DNA of 64,000 bases from Hyperoodon ampullatus (taxonomy: Eukaryota > Chordata > Mammalia > Artiodactyla > Ziphiidae). The translations under genes were made by a program, and so were the position numbers. Every line of letters begins with the position of its first letter. Position 1 is the first letter of the stretch. Below the pieces are notes generated by a model. That model was not told where the DNA came from, did no database searches, and was given only the letters and a program-made list of their open reading frames with translations. Positions 21,294 to 34,075 of this stretch are shown piece by piece. The stretch is taken from NCBI GenBank assembly GCA_949752795.1, contig OX457058.1, positions 156,553,353 to 156,617,352 on the forward strand, read 5' to 3'.

Positions 21294-21639
21294 GCATTTC
21301 ACAGTTCCATCAATTAACTTCTTTTCCACTGCTAGCCACATTACACTATGCCTAGTTACAACCCTAGCGAAAACCCTAGTCAGAGTAGATAAAAGGTAAA
21401 CCTAGGACGAGGGGAATATGAAAGCTCAAAATTGTTTCTGAACTTCTAGTGGCACTGATGCCCTCAACAAGTTTTAAGGCACCTTCAGGTTGCACAGTTG
21501 AGTTCCTTAGAATTTACTGTTATTATCTATTGATATCAATCTACCATCTAATGGTAACAAAGATACCTGTATGCTAGCTGGGTGTTGTAGCCCCCTTCTC
21601 CGTCTGGTTCTCTTTCTTCTGACACTAACAAGACTTAAC
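21294..21639. other. unique sequence, nothing recognised
   Basis: No exon or nameable repeat was seen. Confidence 0.4.
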
Positions 21640-22088
21640 TGGGAGGCAATATAATGCCGTGGGGAGCTCTGCAGTCTTGGTGGGAGTTAGGCTGTTCAAT
21701 TCCAGTCCCTGTTCAGCCACACGCTGATCTGTGCCACCAAGAGCAGTTACTTAAAATATCTAGGCTTCTTAGGCTTCCCTGGTGGCGCAGTGGTTGAGAG
21801 TCTGCCTGCCGATGCAGGGGACATGGGTTCGTGCCCCGGGCCGGGAAGATCCTGCATGCCGCAGAGCGGCTGGGCCCGTGAGCCATGGCCACTGAGCCTG
21901 CACGTCCGGAGCCTGTGCTCCGCAACAGGAGAGGCCACAACAGTGAGAGGCCTGCATACCACACACACACACAAAAAAAACCTAGGCTTCTTTTGTGCCA
22001 TCTGTAATATGGAGTAACACTAGTACACATTTCTACCTCCCAGGGCTGCTGTGAATGTTAGCTGAGTTAATGCACATAGAAGCTCAAT
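21640..22088 (+). mobile_element. MIR SINE, split by a CHR-1 SINE
   Basis: Left part: 'caattccagtccctgttcag' and 'gagcagttacttaaaatatc'. Right part after 21992: 'tgccatctgtaatatggagt', 'tacctcccagggctgctgtg' and 'gttagctgagttaatgcaca'. This is a clear MIR with the SINE inserted in its middle. Confidence 0.8.
21771..21981 (+). mobile_element. CHR-1 SINE, full length
   Basis: Head 'aggcttccctggtggcgcag'. The body ends 'cataccacacacac', where the usual 'gtaccgc' plus A-tail has become a short CA run before the remaining A's. A perfect TSD 'ctaggcttctt' lies at 21760-21770 and 21982-21992. Confidence 0.95.
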
Positions 22089-22091
22089 TCC

Positions 22092-22312
22092 CAGGATGTG
22101 GGATTTTCAGTGCTAAAACCAGGGCAGTCTCATGCAAACTGGGACAGGTGACCACTCTCTCTGTGCCAGGCACAGTGCTAAGTATTTTGTGTTGGTTACC
22201 CCATTTCATCCTCGCAGCTACCGTATAAGACGGTGTAGGTTTTAGCCCTTAAAGTTCTGTATCCTGAAAAACCCTCAGTCCTGGGTAGAGTGGGACAGTT
22301 GGTCACTCTAGC
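22092..22312. repeat. two halves of an unassigned ancient repeat flanking a MIR core
   Basis: 22092-22155 ('gattttcagtgctaaaacca', 'aactgggacaggtgaccac') and 22248-22312 ('gcccttaaagttctgtatcc', 'gtgggacagttggtcactc') are opposite-orientation halves of the element seen complete at 23877-23990. Between them, 22165-22240 reads like a minus-strand MIR core ('gtgccaggcacagtgctaag'). Confidence 0.5.
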
Positions 22313-23876
22313 ACTTAGTAATTAACCATTATTCTTATTATTCTTATGGCTGTTATTAAAGCCCTTATCATAGTTCAAAAGAAAAAATAACACCAAAATA
22401 AGTATTGGTTATTTTCTTGACTTTTATGTATATGATATTGTTATTCTGTCTATAAATTCTCTGGTATCTTCTGCCCTTCTATCCTCCTTTCTCAAATAGG
22501 CCTTTCTATTCTGTTTATTCAGGACTCAGATGACCAATCTCATGTCTTTTCTATTTCTTCTCTTGACCATAAGTAGAAATTTACAGTAGCTAAAATCTGT
22601 CATGCACACCTGAGTATAGGAACTGAGGTCAAATATGGTCATGTAAATCAAAGTCTTTTCCCTTATATATGCTATAATTTACTGTTATAAGTGTTGCATA
22701 ATATGAAGTCTCAATGAGAATAGGGAAAATAAAACTAAATGATTAGATTATTATTTGTGATGTGTTTTGGTAATATTTTTTTCCTTATTAGTCATATACA
22801 GCCCTGCTTTTTCTCCATAGCATAGTCTAACAATGAAGAGTTAGTCTTTTAAAAGACTAAATCAGATGAAATCTACCTTTTATTAAATTATCCTAATATA
22901 AAACCAGGTGACCTGATTAAAATCAGCCTTCTTTGCTACCTCTTACCATTTCAAAGAAAAGGTCACCTTAACACTTACTTCCTCTTTTCATTTATGTTTG
23001 GGGGTGTGTTATTCATGCAGGCACAGTTCTTCATGACTGGAACCATGAGAGCCCGATTTTTGCTATTGTTTTTAATGCTGCCAGCTGTGTTGTTCTAAAG
23101 CTCTTGTTTTCCCTGGAACACAGAACTTTTCCCCAGCTCCCTAGTTCAGCCTTCAGTGTCATGCCTGGATGCTGCGTGCTCATGCCTTTGAAATTGTGTT
23201 CAAGAGTGTGTTTAAATCCATTTACAATCTCACTTCACTTAAAATAATTGCAGAAGGTGAAACAACGTTGATAGGGAAAACATCCATTAACATCTCTGTT
23301 TTTCTTTATTTTAGGCATAATGCAGTTTCCTATTATTGGATTATAATCTTTGCCTGTTGTGGTGGTCTCTATCCGCCCCCTTCCCCAATTCAACCAAAGC
23401 TCCTGGTGATGTGTTCAATTTGATAAATGAATGTGTTGAAAGATGCCATAAAAGGCATTAATTCCTAATTGTATATGGTTGTGATATTTAATGTAGCTGC
23501 TTCTGAAATAGTTGTGGACCTGAGCTTTTGGGGAAAGTCTGAAATGTAAAGAGTGAGTGTTACTATCATTGACTTTTGCAGAACATTGTGAATGGAACGT
23601 TCTGAATGTTTCTATTAAATAATATGGAACACTTTTCAACAAGAAAATCTTGCAATCTCTACACCCTCTTATCATCTTCCCTTCTGTATAACAAATTTCA
23701 GTTTAGTGACTGAAGGCAGTAGCTACAATTATGGATATCTTTCTACTTTGAGGATATTTGTGATTTGTTGTAAAGGTCTTTTAAAAATCTTTAAGGAAAA
23801 TGTTAACTTCCATTCCCCTAAAAAGGAAAGCAAAGAAACAAACAGACATTTGAACTGGGTTGAGTTTGGTCAATCT
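22313..23876. other. unique AT-rich sequence
   Basis: No supported exon or nameable repeat. 'ttttag' acceptor-like sites occur (for example near 23315) but no open frame of interest follows. Confidence 0.4.
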
Positions 23877-23990
23877 TAGAGTGACCAATCATCCCAATTT
23901 TCCTAGGACTGTCACAATTTTAGCCCTGAAAGTTCCTTGTCCTGGGGCAACTCTCACCCCTGGGAAAAATGGGAGGGTTAGTCACCTTAA
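23877..23990. repeat. unassigned ancient palindrome-like repeat
   Basis: It starts 'agagtgaccaatcatccc', has 'ttttagccctgaaagttcc' in the middle and ends 'gggttagtcacctta'. The two ends are inverted copies of one another in outline ('gtgacca...' and '...agtcac'), which suggests a small DNA transposon. I recognise the family pattern but not a name with certainty. Confidence 0.55.
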
Positions 23991-25984
23991 TTTTGATACT
24001 ACTTATTAGCATGAAATATGGAAGCAATGACAAAAGAGATATGCATATCTCCTATTAACCTGATGTGAACTTTTAAAGTCACGTATACTGTTCCACTGGT
24101 TCTTGGGAAACTGATGTGTGGATGGGCAAGCAAATGACTCTCGAGGGAACGAGGGCAGGGCATCTGTTAGATTGGTACCCTCTCTGTGTCTCTTTATAGT
24201 GGTTCTAACACCTATTCAATCCACTGGTCTCTTCTTTTGAATACTTACTGTTGACTCCTAGCTGGCCCACCTTAGGACTTCTTCAAGAAGGCCATGTCAT
24301 CAGACTATTGAGATCCTCTAGGCTTTCAGCTAAAGAGCATTTTTCCCTAAAGTTATTAAATTAGGTCCAATTTCCTCAGCTTGATATTTCTGAGAATTGC
24401 ACTTTCTTCCTTTTCAGGATTGAAGAAAAAGAAAGTGCTGGCAGATTATTTCCCTAAAAAATGGAGCTTTAGAAGGATACCAGGGAGTTAAAATAAACAT
24501 TTTAACCCAATGCATCACCATAGTCGTGAATGTTACACATATAATTGACACACGTCATGTGTTTAACTTTGCATCCTCTGTGTTAGGATTTTCCTGTTTT
24601 GTTTGTTTGTTTGTTATGTTAGTGGTATTTTATCTCTTGTCCTCTGGTCCTTGCTCCCCTTCCCTTGCTCAGTTTCCATGGGAACGTTTCTGCCACACCA
24701 AGGGAGGCTGGAGGTTAGTGACATGAAGCAGTGGGTTTTGAAGTCAGTTTGTGCCTTGGTTTTGAGGTGTTTACTTGGGTCTCAGATACACAGGATACTG
24801 TGTGATAGTTATTTGGGCATCAACTACTCATAGCACAGCAGTTATTCTTAAAATGAGCAGAGGGCCCTGGGAAGTGAGCCCTGGTACTTTCATCTTCTGC
24901 AAGCCAAGCCTGGGCATTTCCTTCAAATTAAACAAAAGTAGTGGGAAATGTTGTCCCTGAATACTCAAATTAGGCTGAGAACAAAGAGCTGAAGACCATT
25001 AGAAGAAACTACTAAAAGAAGTGGCAGTATCTTTTGGGCATTTTAGTGTCAGATAAATGATGTTTATTCTGTTTTTTTCTAGGATTATTTGAATGAGCTC
25101 CTTCCCAAAAGCCTCCCATCGTACTCTTTTCTGAACTGTCCATCTGACCATTATCTCCTGCCATGAGTCTGTGGGAAGGCCAATCACTGTAATCCTCTTT
25201 TCTTTATTCTCACATCCTTAGGATGTGACTTAAAAGAGAAAAAGTTATATTGTGATTTTCTTCAAGTAGGGCAAAAAGAAAAAATGTCATTTTGATGCAG
25301 AAGTTAATGTGAGATGAGAGGAGGCTACAGTTACAATTCCTGTAATATACTTATGTATACTGAATATACCACCTTGATTTGTGGCCTCAAGTAGATAGCT
25401 GCATATGTTTAGAGCATAATTCTTTTCATAATTGTGTTAACCTCAGTGGGAGAACATTTGTATTAGTTTCTGTAATCGAAAATGCCAAATGCCTATTTTA
25501 ATTTATTGAGTATTTTGGTTTTAGGTAGCACAGGCACAGCTCTTCAAATGCATATCTGTTCTCTTTAATTCTAGTAGCTTTGTAAAGAAATTAAGTATTC
25601 TTCCATTTTTATGCTTTGTGGAAGTCACCTTCAGAGTAAGGGTAGGGGTAACTGTTTTTACCAATTTTTAAGTAACTGGCTTGCAAGAATGATTCTCTAC
25701 AGAGCTATTTTGTGTGTAGTTTCCCTCTGGGTAGAGATTGTGGGAAAGTAAGTGCATTGCATTTCAGAGTAGTAATTTGCTCAAATAATTAGCATCATAG
25801 TACAGTGTATGGTCAGCTTCCTGCTGAGGTCTAAATATCTACGTACAATTTGGATTTTCTTCTGTTTTCCTTCTAGGCTGATTACCTCTATAATTCCTAG
25901 ATTTGAGCAAAACAGAGTTACTCTTTTATTAGAGTAAACATCTGTACCATTCGTAGAGCATTGTCTTTTTCTCGTCAGTGAAAG
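23991..25984. other. unique sequence, nothing recognised
   Basis: Contains a short (TTTG)n run near 24597-24616. No supported exon was found. Confidence 0.4.
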
Positions 25985-26045
25985 GTGTTCCAGTATCCAT
26001 TCATTCATAACATATTTATTGAGCATCTACTATGTGCCACAGTAA
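25985..26045 (-). mobile_element. L2 3'-end-like fragment
   Basis: 'cattcattcataacatattt' and 'attgagcatctactatgtgc' match the reversed L2 3' terminus. Confidence 0.6.
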
Positions 26046-26299
26046 CAGAGGAGAAAGTATCATCTTGCCCCTCAAACAGACTTTTGAAGATTATGCTGAA
26101 TAGTGGATTTCCAATAAGTAACTCATGTACTTTAAAACTTCGGAGGTAAAATGTTTTATGGAGTTTTTAGTTATTCATTTCTTCTTAAAAAATGATCATA
26201 TACATTTTGGATGAACAATCTGTGTATGGCTAAATTATTTTTTTCTAGATAAACATAGGAACCAAGGAATTAAATGGATGGGAGAAACATTCATTAGGC

Positions 26300-26480
26300 T
26301 GTACTCTTATCAAATGATGTGACCTTGGCAAATTTATGTAATCTTTTTGAATCTCAGTATTCTCATCTATTTATAAAATGTGGATGAAACTCATATTATG
26401 AGGCAGTTATGAAGATTAAGATAATTCATGAAAAATATGAGCCATAGTGGTTGCTCAATAAATGACAGTGATTATTACAG
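26300..26480 (+). mobile_element. MIR SINE
   Basis: 'tgtgaccttggcaaattta', 'tctatttataaaatgtggat', 'gttatgaagattaagataat' and 'gttgctcaataaatg' follow MIR order. Confidence 0.8.
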
Positions 26481-27630
26481 GTATTTAGAGGATAGTAGGG
26501 TATAGGAAAGAATATTATGCCAAGTCTAGTCCTTTAAATATGAATGAGGAGGAGGAATCACCTGTATACGTGTGATTAAAGTTGATAGCTGTGATCATAC
26601 TGTGAAGAGTAAGTACGTAGTTCCTTTCTGAAGGGTAATTTGATTACAGAGATATTACTTTGAAGAGGTAATATGCTAAATGAAATCATCAGTGGCCTGA
26701 AAGTGTTAATAAGGTCCTGGGAAAGGAGCCATTTACTCTCTTTTCACCTCTAAGATACAGCATAACGCACTCATGTATTTAATAATAAACTGTGAGAGAT
26801 GGTGCTGGTTTATGGGGGCATTGGTAAGCTATCCCCAACCCATTTTTTTTTCTAGCTTTTCTTTTCCAATCCCCCTAGTTGTGTAAGAATCAGTTAATGA
26901 GTTTCAGCAGGCTGCCTTACTTGCTGTAGATAGAATGCCTCCTCACTTCCACTGGCCCCTACCCCAACCATTGATAATATAATAAAAAAGGAAGCTTATC
27001 CAGTACTCTTTCAAACAGGATACATTGGAGGACAAAGGAATGACACCAAACATGAAATATTTAACACAATCAAATGTTAGGTGTTGATTGATGACTTTCG
27101 GAGCAATGACCAAATACAAGAGAACAATATGTTTTCACTTGGACTATAGGTATCAAGATTCTAAGAAGCCAGGAAATGGAATAATAGGACTGAAGACACT
27201 AGACAGTATGACCTAAATCTAAGGCTTTGCTTTCTTGTACTGATTTAATTTTTTTAAACTTTCAGTGATTTCACAACTGCTAAGATCCTCAAGGCAAAGA
27301 GTGTATCTTTTGTACTATTCTACTTTAACAGAAGTTCAATTAAATGAAAAAATCTATCATTTTAATAGACTATATATTTCTGTTTGAGGTTGTTCATCTC
27401 TCCTCTAGCTTAGCCTATTTGAAACAGTACTGGTTGGTCTCAATAACCACGTACAATTGTCAATTTTATTTGACCACCAACCATGCTAATGGCTTATAAA
27501 TAAATTGTTCAAAGGTTGTGGAAAAATAAATGTGTCTAACCTGAATACTAAAATCTGGAGAAAAAATTAATTAGACATAGGCAATGTATAAAAGGTTTGC
27601 TAAATGACTTGCTGCCAAACAGAAAATGGG

Positions 27631-27676
27631 TAGTCTTTTTTAGCATTTTTTTAGAATAGTCTTTTTTAGTATTTCC
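27631..27676. repeat. 26-bp-period tandem duplication
   Basis: 'tagtcttttttag' occurs at 27631 and again at 27657, with similar sequence following each. This is a local slippage-type duplication. Confidence 0.75.
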
Positions 27677-28765
27677 TAGAGCAATCTGACTCATTTAGAT
27701 TGAAATATCTGTCGGAAGCTATGTCCCAGTTCAACTGATCCCAACGTTAAAACGTCTCTACATATTCTCCCTCATCTTTCTGCTTCCAGCCTGATAGCCA
27801 TAATTAGTATTATGCTCCCATGTGGGGGCAGAAGTCCAACCAAAATAACAACCATGCACTCAGCAACTGCTCAGGAAAGTTAAAAGAGCTTCTTCTCATT
27901 TGCCACTGTCTTAAGTGGTACTGTATCTACATTTCCTCCACCTGCTTTCTTAAACAACAATAAAAAAATCCAAACAGGTTGGAAGAATGATATTTGGACT
28001 CCAGTTTCTACATAGAATATCTTAGTGGTTTTCAGTTGCTTTAGGGAGCTTGCAACAATAAAATTCTGTTGAATCTAACATCATTTTGAACTCTTCCTTG
28101 CCCATATTCTGATAAGAAATTTATCCTGGCGCAGCTTTATCTCTGTTGATAATGGACATCGTGGCTATAGGGAAATGCTGATACAGTGAGCTAGCATCTA
28201 TCATTTTGACACCTACTCTTTAGCAGATGAAGAGAATAATGAGTGCTTGGGGTGCAACACTGTAGAACAACGTCAGCAAGCAACATGCATAGACCCAGTG
28301 ATAGGTGTCTCTGGATTTGCGGCCATATATCTGTGGCAATCATTCTTTCTTCCTCTTCTCATTTCTTTTCATTTTCTTTCAACAGTCTGTCATTTGTGGC
28401 TTCAATCCACTTTATTTCTCTCCATTTCTTGCTCTTTTTGCTGTCTACCATAATTCTGCATAAAATTGTGAAGTGCCCTGAAACATTCTCCTTTCTGTTC
28501 TTCATTGCTTTCAATGGTTCTAATCACTCCATTGGAAACTTGGTGGTAATTGATTAGGTTCTAAGAGAGGACAGAAGTACAAACCTTATGTCCACCCTTC
28601 ATAGAAAAATGTGGTTACTTATTAATATTTCTAAAAGTTTGTTTTTTTCTTAATTTGATTCCAGGCATAGGATATTTCCCATGTGCCTAGAAATTAGTTT
28701 AACTCAATCATAACTTAAAGGCAAATAATTTTATGATTTGATCTTTATAAGGGAGGATTCTAAAC

Positions 28766-28802
28766 AGATGTTGATGTTTCATTTTTTATTCCTTACCCCA
28801 AA
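28766..28802 (+). repeat. 37-bp direct repeat, copy 1
   Basis: The segment from 'agatgttgatgtttc' to 'ccttaccccaaa' recurs 855 bp downstream with a single mismatch. Flanks on both sides are unrelated. Confidence 0.9.
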
Positions 28803-29620
28803 ATGCAAAGATATAGGAGCATGAAATCAATCACAAATTTAAGAAATAAAATACAATGAGTTTATATTAAACCAAATAGGGGAAAATAATAATTAGACAG
28901 TCTCTTTGCAAATATGTAATAATATTCTATTTTCAATGACTCAATTAGTTAAAAATGAAATATACAGAGAAAGTAAGTGCAAAGAGAGTTCTCAAAAATG
29001 TATCTCTTTTACATACATTTATATTACAAGTTGAAAATTTCATTAGAATGATGGTATTTTAAATTTATTTCTCCTTCCAAGACTACATAGATCTGAAGGT
29101 GCTCAGTAGGTGTTCTTTAGCTATTGAAAATACAGCTTGCTTTGGTAAATTAATAGAGACCCTTTCCCTTCATGGCTGAATATGACGAGTGCCTCTAACT
29201 GCTGTTCAGAATTCACAAACCCTAGCACTCTTCCAACTCTTTCTGGGAAGAGATTGTATTTTTCATTGATTTGCAATATTAGATATTTGATTTTCAATAT
29301 CAGATACTCTTTTTGTTTCTCCTCCTAATACATTAGCTCAGTAATTATAATATGAAAGGAAAAGATTGGAATGTTGCATTTTAGTTGGAGGGGTTTTTTT
29401 GTGGGTTCTTTCCCATGACTGTGGTTGAACTGGGCAGTAGGGAATCATGAGTTCTATAGAACAGGACAATTGATTTCTTGGTGCTTTCTTTGTTGAATTC
29501 ATTTCTGGCAGTGACACTACCGCAGACTAAGAGCAGAACACAGGAAGTAAGGAAAAGTACAGCATTTCTCCTTGGTCCAGCTGATGGGAAAGTACACAGA
29601 GGAAAGGGCTTGCCTCTGAA

Positions 29621-29657
29621 AGATGCTGATGTTTCATTTTTTATTCCTTACCCCAAA
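29621..29657 (+). repeat. 37-bp direct repeat, copy 2
   Basis: Identical to 28766-28802 except t/c at the sixth base. It is not part of a repeat family I can name. Confidence 0.9.
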
Positions 29658-30361
29658 CATATTTATCTGCTGAGTCACTAAAGAGAACAAGTTTTGTATA
29701 TCTTCTTTTTATTTGCTTCTTTGTATTCTTGCCATAGAAGAGTTTTATCTACTAAAACATCTTGAAGAGATATTCTGTTTTGGCCAAAAAGCACTTATAA
29801 CTTGAATTTATATATATAGTTCTTTTTAAGGTGCCTCCAAATTTTCATACACATATATTATATTAAAATTCATATTTCCATGGAAGCGGTTAAAACCAGA
29901 CCACTTTCTGATCATGTAGATAAAATTGAGTTTAGTGTACTACACTTTGGTCTTATAAAAATGATTCAGAATAAATCCGACAAAGTCCTTCTCTTCCGAC
30001 CCTTCAGACTCAGTGTAAAAAGACACAGGGTACCATGGTTACCCCTGATAGAGTTTATTCCTGCATTCTTGGGATGAGAATCAGAGCACTGGTAAATTGT
30101 TAGCTGTGTACTTACATCTGATTTAGATCCCTCTCCTCTTTCTCTACCTTCTTTCCTTTCTAAGCCACTAATTTTTGGCATCTCCTCTCATTTACATTGT
30201 CTTTCTGCTCTTCATTCATCATTTATTAAATACAATACACAATTCCACCAAGATGCCCAAAGAACTAAAGTTTTTGACATCATTATTCTCAGTTCAGGGA
30301 GAAAGCATGTCCCCAGTACAAGGAAAACACTGGGGATGAATATGTGCATCTATCTGCTGGC

Positions 30362-30605
30362 AGGCACTCTCCAATAGAGATTCGATGAGAGCCACATGTG
30401 TAATTTTAAATTTTCAACTAGCAACATTAAAAACATTAAAAGAAACCACTTTCAACAGCTGATATCTATGATCGGTTTTGTAAACCGAAATTCCAATGAA
30501 CGAATATTTAATAAAACTGGAAACTCAGTTCCTCACTCTTCTTTGCCATATTTCATCTGCTCAGTAGCCATAGGTGGCTGTTGAATGGGCACTGTATTGG
30601 ATAGT
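30362..30605 (+). mobile_element. hAT-like DNA transposon fossil
   Basis: The left end has 'actctccaatagagattcg' and 'agccacatgtgtaatttta'. The right end has 'ctcagtagccataggtggct' and 'gcactgtattggatag'. The ends are roughly inverted (ccaata / tattgg). This pattern is common in mammals as a short non-autonomous element, but I am not sure of its exact name. Confidence 0.6.
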
Positions 30606-30689
30606 TGAAGGGCTACAATGCACTGCAGCCTTAAGAATATGGAGCATATTCTTGACCCTCACATTTTATTAAGTTCTTTATTTAATTCA

Positions 30690-30890
30690 TGTCAGGCACA
30701 ATGCCAAGAACTTTATTTGTATTACTTTTATTTATTCCTTATAAATAACCTAATGCATATTCTACATTCCTCATTTTACAGATGAGGAAACTGGAAATTG
30801 GATAAATGTAATAACCTTGCCAAGATCATTTAACTAGCAAGTGGCAGGCCCAGGATTTGAGAAAGCTTGGACTGATTCTAGATTTAATGA
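30690..30890 (-). mobile_element. MIR SINE
   Basis: 'caggcacaatgccaagaact', 'ctcattttacagatgaggaa', 'actggaaattggataaatg' and 'ggcaggcccaggatttgag' are a clear minus-strand MIR. Confidence 0.85.
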
Positions 30891-33549
30891 CTTAAATCCC
30901 ATCATGGGGAAGGGAATCCAAGAAGCGGACTCCCATGTTTCTGCTTCTTGTAATGTTTGCAAATCTATGTTCTAGAGCAAGTTCTTAGGTTGACTTGGGA
31001 GCTCCTGACACCTGTTGGATATGCTATAGTGAAAAAATCAGGGCCACCCCAAATTTCCATCATCACTTGGAACATTATTACCGCAAATCTTATGGGGCTT
31101 AATAAGATACAGACCTTGACAATAAACGGACACGTTAGGAGCAGGGTTCCTGTAGGGAAAAAAATAAGGGAACATGTCCTATTTTTTAAATATCCCATTT
31201 TAGGAATATACTGACTCCATGCTAGAGGTTATAAGAAATTAAGAGAATTGGGACAGGCTAATTTATGGGTCCATGGCTCCTTAGTCCCTTAAATGAACTT
31301 AGATGAATTTAGCAACCATTTATTAAGCACCTACTCTTTGCCAGAGTCGGTGGTAGGTGTTGAGGCTATAAATACATATGAATTGTGTTTTAACAAGCTA
31401 TATTAGAAAGAAGACTTGTCTTCCTAATTTTTGCTTTAAGAGACGTTAATCTCTTCTTGTAAGTGCCATTATTTTGACCAAGCATCATGCTCTGAGTTCA
31501 GTGGTTCTTGACTCCTACTGAGTCAATACTCTGCATAACATCATTGCAATTCTTGATTGATAAAGAACTGGGTAATGAGTTAATTTGTGGACTCTCCACC
31601 TGTGCTGTCTTCTGAGCTGTGTTTTTAACAATTCCCTGAATATTTGCATCTCTACCAGACGATATAAGGGAATATAAAAGCAGCAAAATAATTATAATTT
31701 TTCTTCTAGTTATCAGTCCCCATGAGAGTTTGGGCTGGAGATAGGTAACCTTGATTTAAAACAAAATGATATTCTGTGAACATTCCAACTATTCATTTCA
31801 TTTGATTCCCATCTCCCATTAGTGAATTTGCTCAGATTAAATTTTTATGGATTCCATTTCCTAGAATTAAAGAAAAATAATTATATCAAAAGACTACCCA
31901 AATTAGCCAAATTTTCTGCCAGGAAATTTATTTTTGGACAGTCATCCTCAGACCAAAATATTTGAAAAATAAATAGCAGCATTGGATAACATGAAGTTGT
32001 AATAACAGATAATAATGAGGTAAAGAAGCAGAAAGATATGTAAACAAAGGAAAGGAGAGTTGCTTTGGAAATGGTATTTTAAAAGAGATATAGTAAGAAT
32101 AAGCTAGTGTGATGCTGTAGGAAGTTTCAGAAATAGGTAGAGGGTATACACAAGGTTGGATACTATAGAACAAACCTGGAGGAAAGGACCGATTGGAAAG
32201 AGGTTGGTTTATAGGGAAAAAATAGTAGCGACTTTAGAAGTAGAGTATTTGGTAGACCCTTCAGCCCATTATATTTTGGCTTCTATGTTAAGGAGGATGG
32301 CAGTTATTCACTGGATAGCTTTATAGGAAAGATGATTGGTATTGACTTCAACATTATGAAGAGCTTGGCAAAGTCCATAAAATGTCCATGGTGTTAACAA
32401 ATCTTTTATTATGAGTGCTACCTGGAATTACGTACTTGAAAAAGAAGAATTTCTTGAAACACATTTGTGAAAGGCAAAGGTTTCATGACCCAGTAGGTGG
32501 AATGAGACTGAGACACTGAGAAACAGTACCAGTGAAAAGGTGAATAAAAATCTTGTAAGAATATTTAATTGGAGTGGGAGTAGGATTCTTCTTGCAGATA
32601 ATCAGGGAAAGCCTATGGAGGAAGAGATTCCTCAGCTAAAGATATGAAAGTTCCATTTCTGGCTTGGCCACTGAATGAATGACTCACTATTTGCCTCTGT
32701 CAGCTCACTTAACTTATGTGTCCCTTTAGATTTTTGCACTTGAATTGTCAAGATTAATATGATACACCCTAACATAAAAAGTCACAAGGTTGGGTTAAAA
32801 GGATTTTATACAGAACAATAGAACTGGAAGAAGTCATCTCGCCTTTGGCCTTCTACATCTTTTCTAAATTTACACAAGGTTCAAAACTTCAATTATACTA
32901 GTTTTTTTTTTCCCTAATATCCCACTTAAATTCTGTAACAGTTTGGCTCATTTATTCTTTTGATGCTCATAGTAACACCAGCAGTAGAGCCAGCATCCCT
33001 TTAATATAAGGTCATTGTAAAATCATAGACAGATGTTACCCCACAATTTTCTCTTTTCCAATTATTTATGATCCTCTCATTTTAATAAGTTTGCTCAGTA
33101 GTCTCTGTGTACAGTTTAATTTCTTCAGTCTTTTGAAAAATGTAGAGGCTTGAGCCAGACAAAAGCACTTCAGCCAGAACATGACTAATCCTGAAGACAG
33201 AGAGCATGGTTGTTAATATTTACCAGTAGCTGTCAGTTAAGAAATAATGGTGCTGCATTGCTGACTCACAGGCAGCTAATGGTTTACTATGTCCACCCCA
33301 CACCCACGTTTAGATTTCAGCACACTTTCCATATATTGAGCTGTTGTGTTGGTTTACATCCAGAAATTTTTTTGGTACCGTTGACCTTCACACACTGTTT
33401 GGTTAATTATATAAATTAAGTTGAATTATGTAAACTCCATATTAATCAGACAGACAAGACAAACGTTGTGGAGGAAGAAAAGTCTGTCTTTGCAGGCCTC
33501 CCTTAAACTTGTCCTCACTTCTATCCCCACTAACCGATGAGGAAACATT
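30891..33549. other. unique AT-rich sequence with one L2-like end
   Basis: 31305-31375 ('ccatttattaagcacctact', 'gccagagtcggtggtaggtg') resembles a reversed L2 3' end. Otherwise there is no exon or named repeat. Confidence 0.4.
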
Positions 33550-33745
33550 GCTCCAATTTATTGAGTTACCATTGGCCAAACACTGTGTAAGTGCTTTATA
33601 CACATTATTGTATTTAATCCTTTAGAATGAGGTGACTATTATAATCTCTGTTTTATAGGAGAAGAAACTGAGGCTTAGGTAAAATAACTAGTCCAGGAAG
33701 ATATGCTGGGGGGTTTGATTCTAAAATCCATGGTTTCACCATTAT
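33550..33745 (-). mobile_element. MIR SINE
   Basis: 'gtgtaagtgctttatacaca', 'tctctgttttataggagaag' and 'aaactgaggcttaggtaaaa' match minus-strand MIR. Confidence 0.8.
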
Positions 33746-33894
33746 GGATTGGGGCTTGAGGCTGCCTTTTAACTTCCATTAGAATCTCCAGTGAATCCTT
33801 TCCTCACAAGCTTTCTTCTCCTCTTTCCAATCAAAAATATGTTGCCAGAAAATGACTTAAATTAATTCACAGTTAGGCATACGTTAATTATAAT

Positions 33895-34075
33895 AAGAAC
33901 AGCTAACTTTTATTAAAAGCCTAATATGTTATAAGCCCTATGTCAGACACTTTGCATGCATTATGATTAATCCTACAAAGTAGGTGTTACTCTGTTTTAT
34001 AGACCAAAACCCCAAGATTCTGAGAACTTAAATAACTTCCCCAAAGTCATATGTGGAGTTGAGATTGTTTCAGCT
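33895..34075 (-). mobile_element. MIR SINE
   Basis: 'gtcagacactttgcatgcat', 'cctacaaagtaggtgttact' and 'ctgttttatagaccaaaacc' match minus-strand MIR, about 150 bp from another copy in the same orientation. Confidence 0.75.

Larger units (their letters stand above)
26481..30361. other. long unique AT-rich stretch
   Basis: Nearly 4 kb with no transposable element I can name and no supported exon. It contains a small tandem duplication at 27631-27676 and a 37-bp direct repeat (28766-28802 and 29621-29657). Confidence 0.4.
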
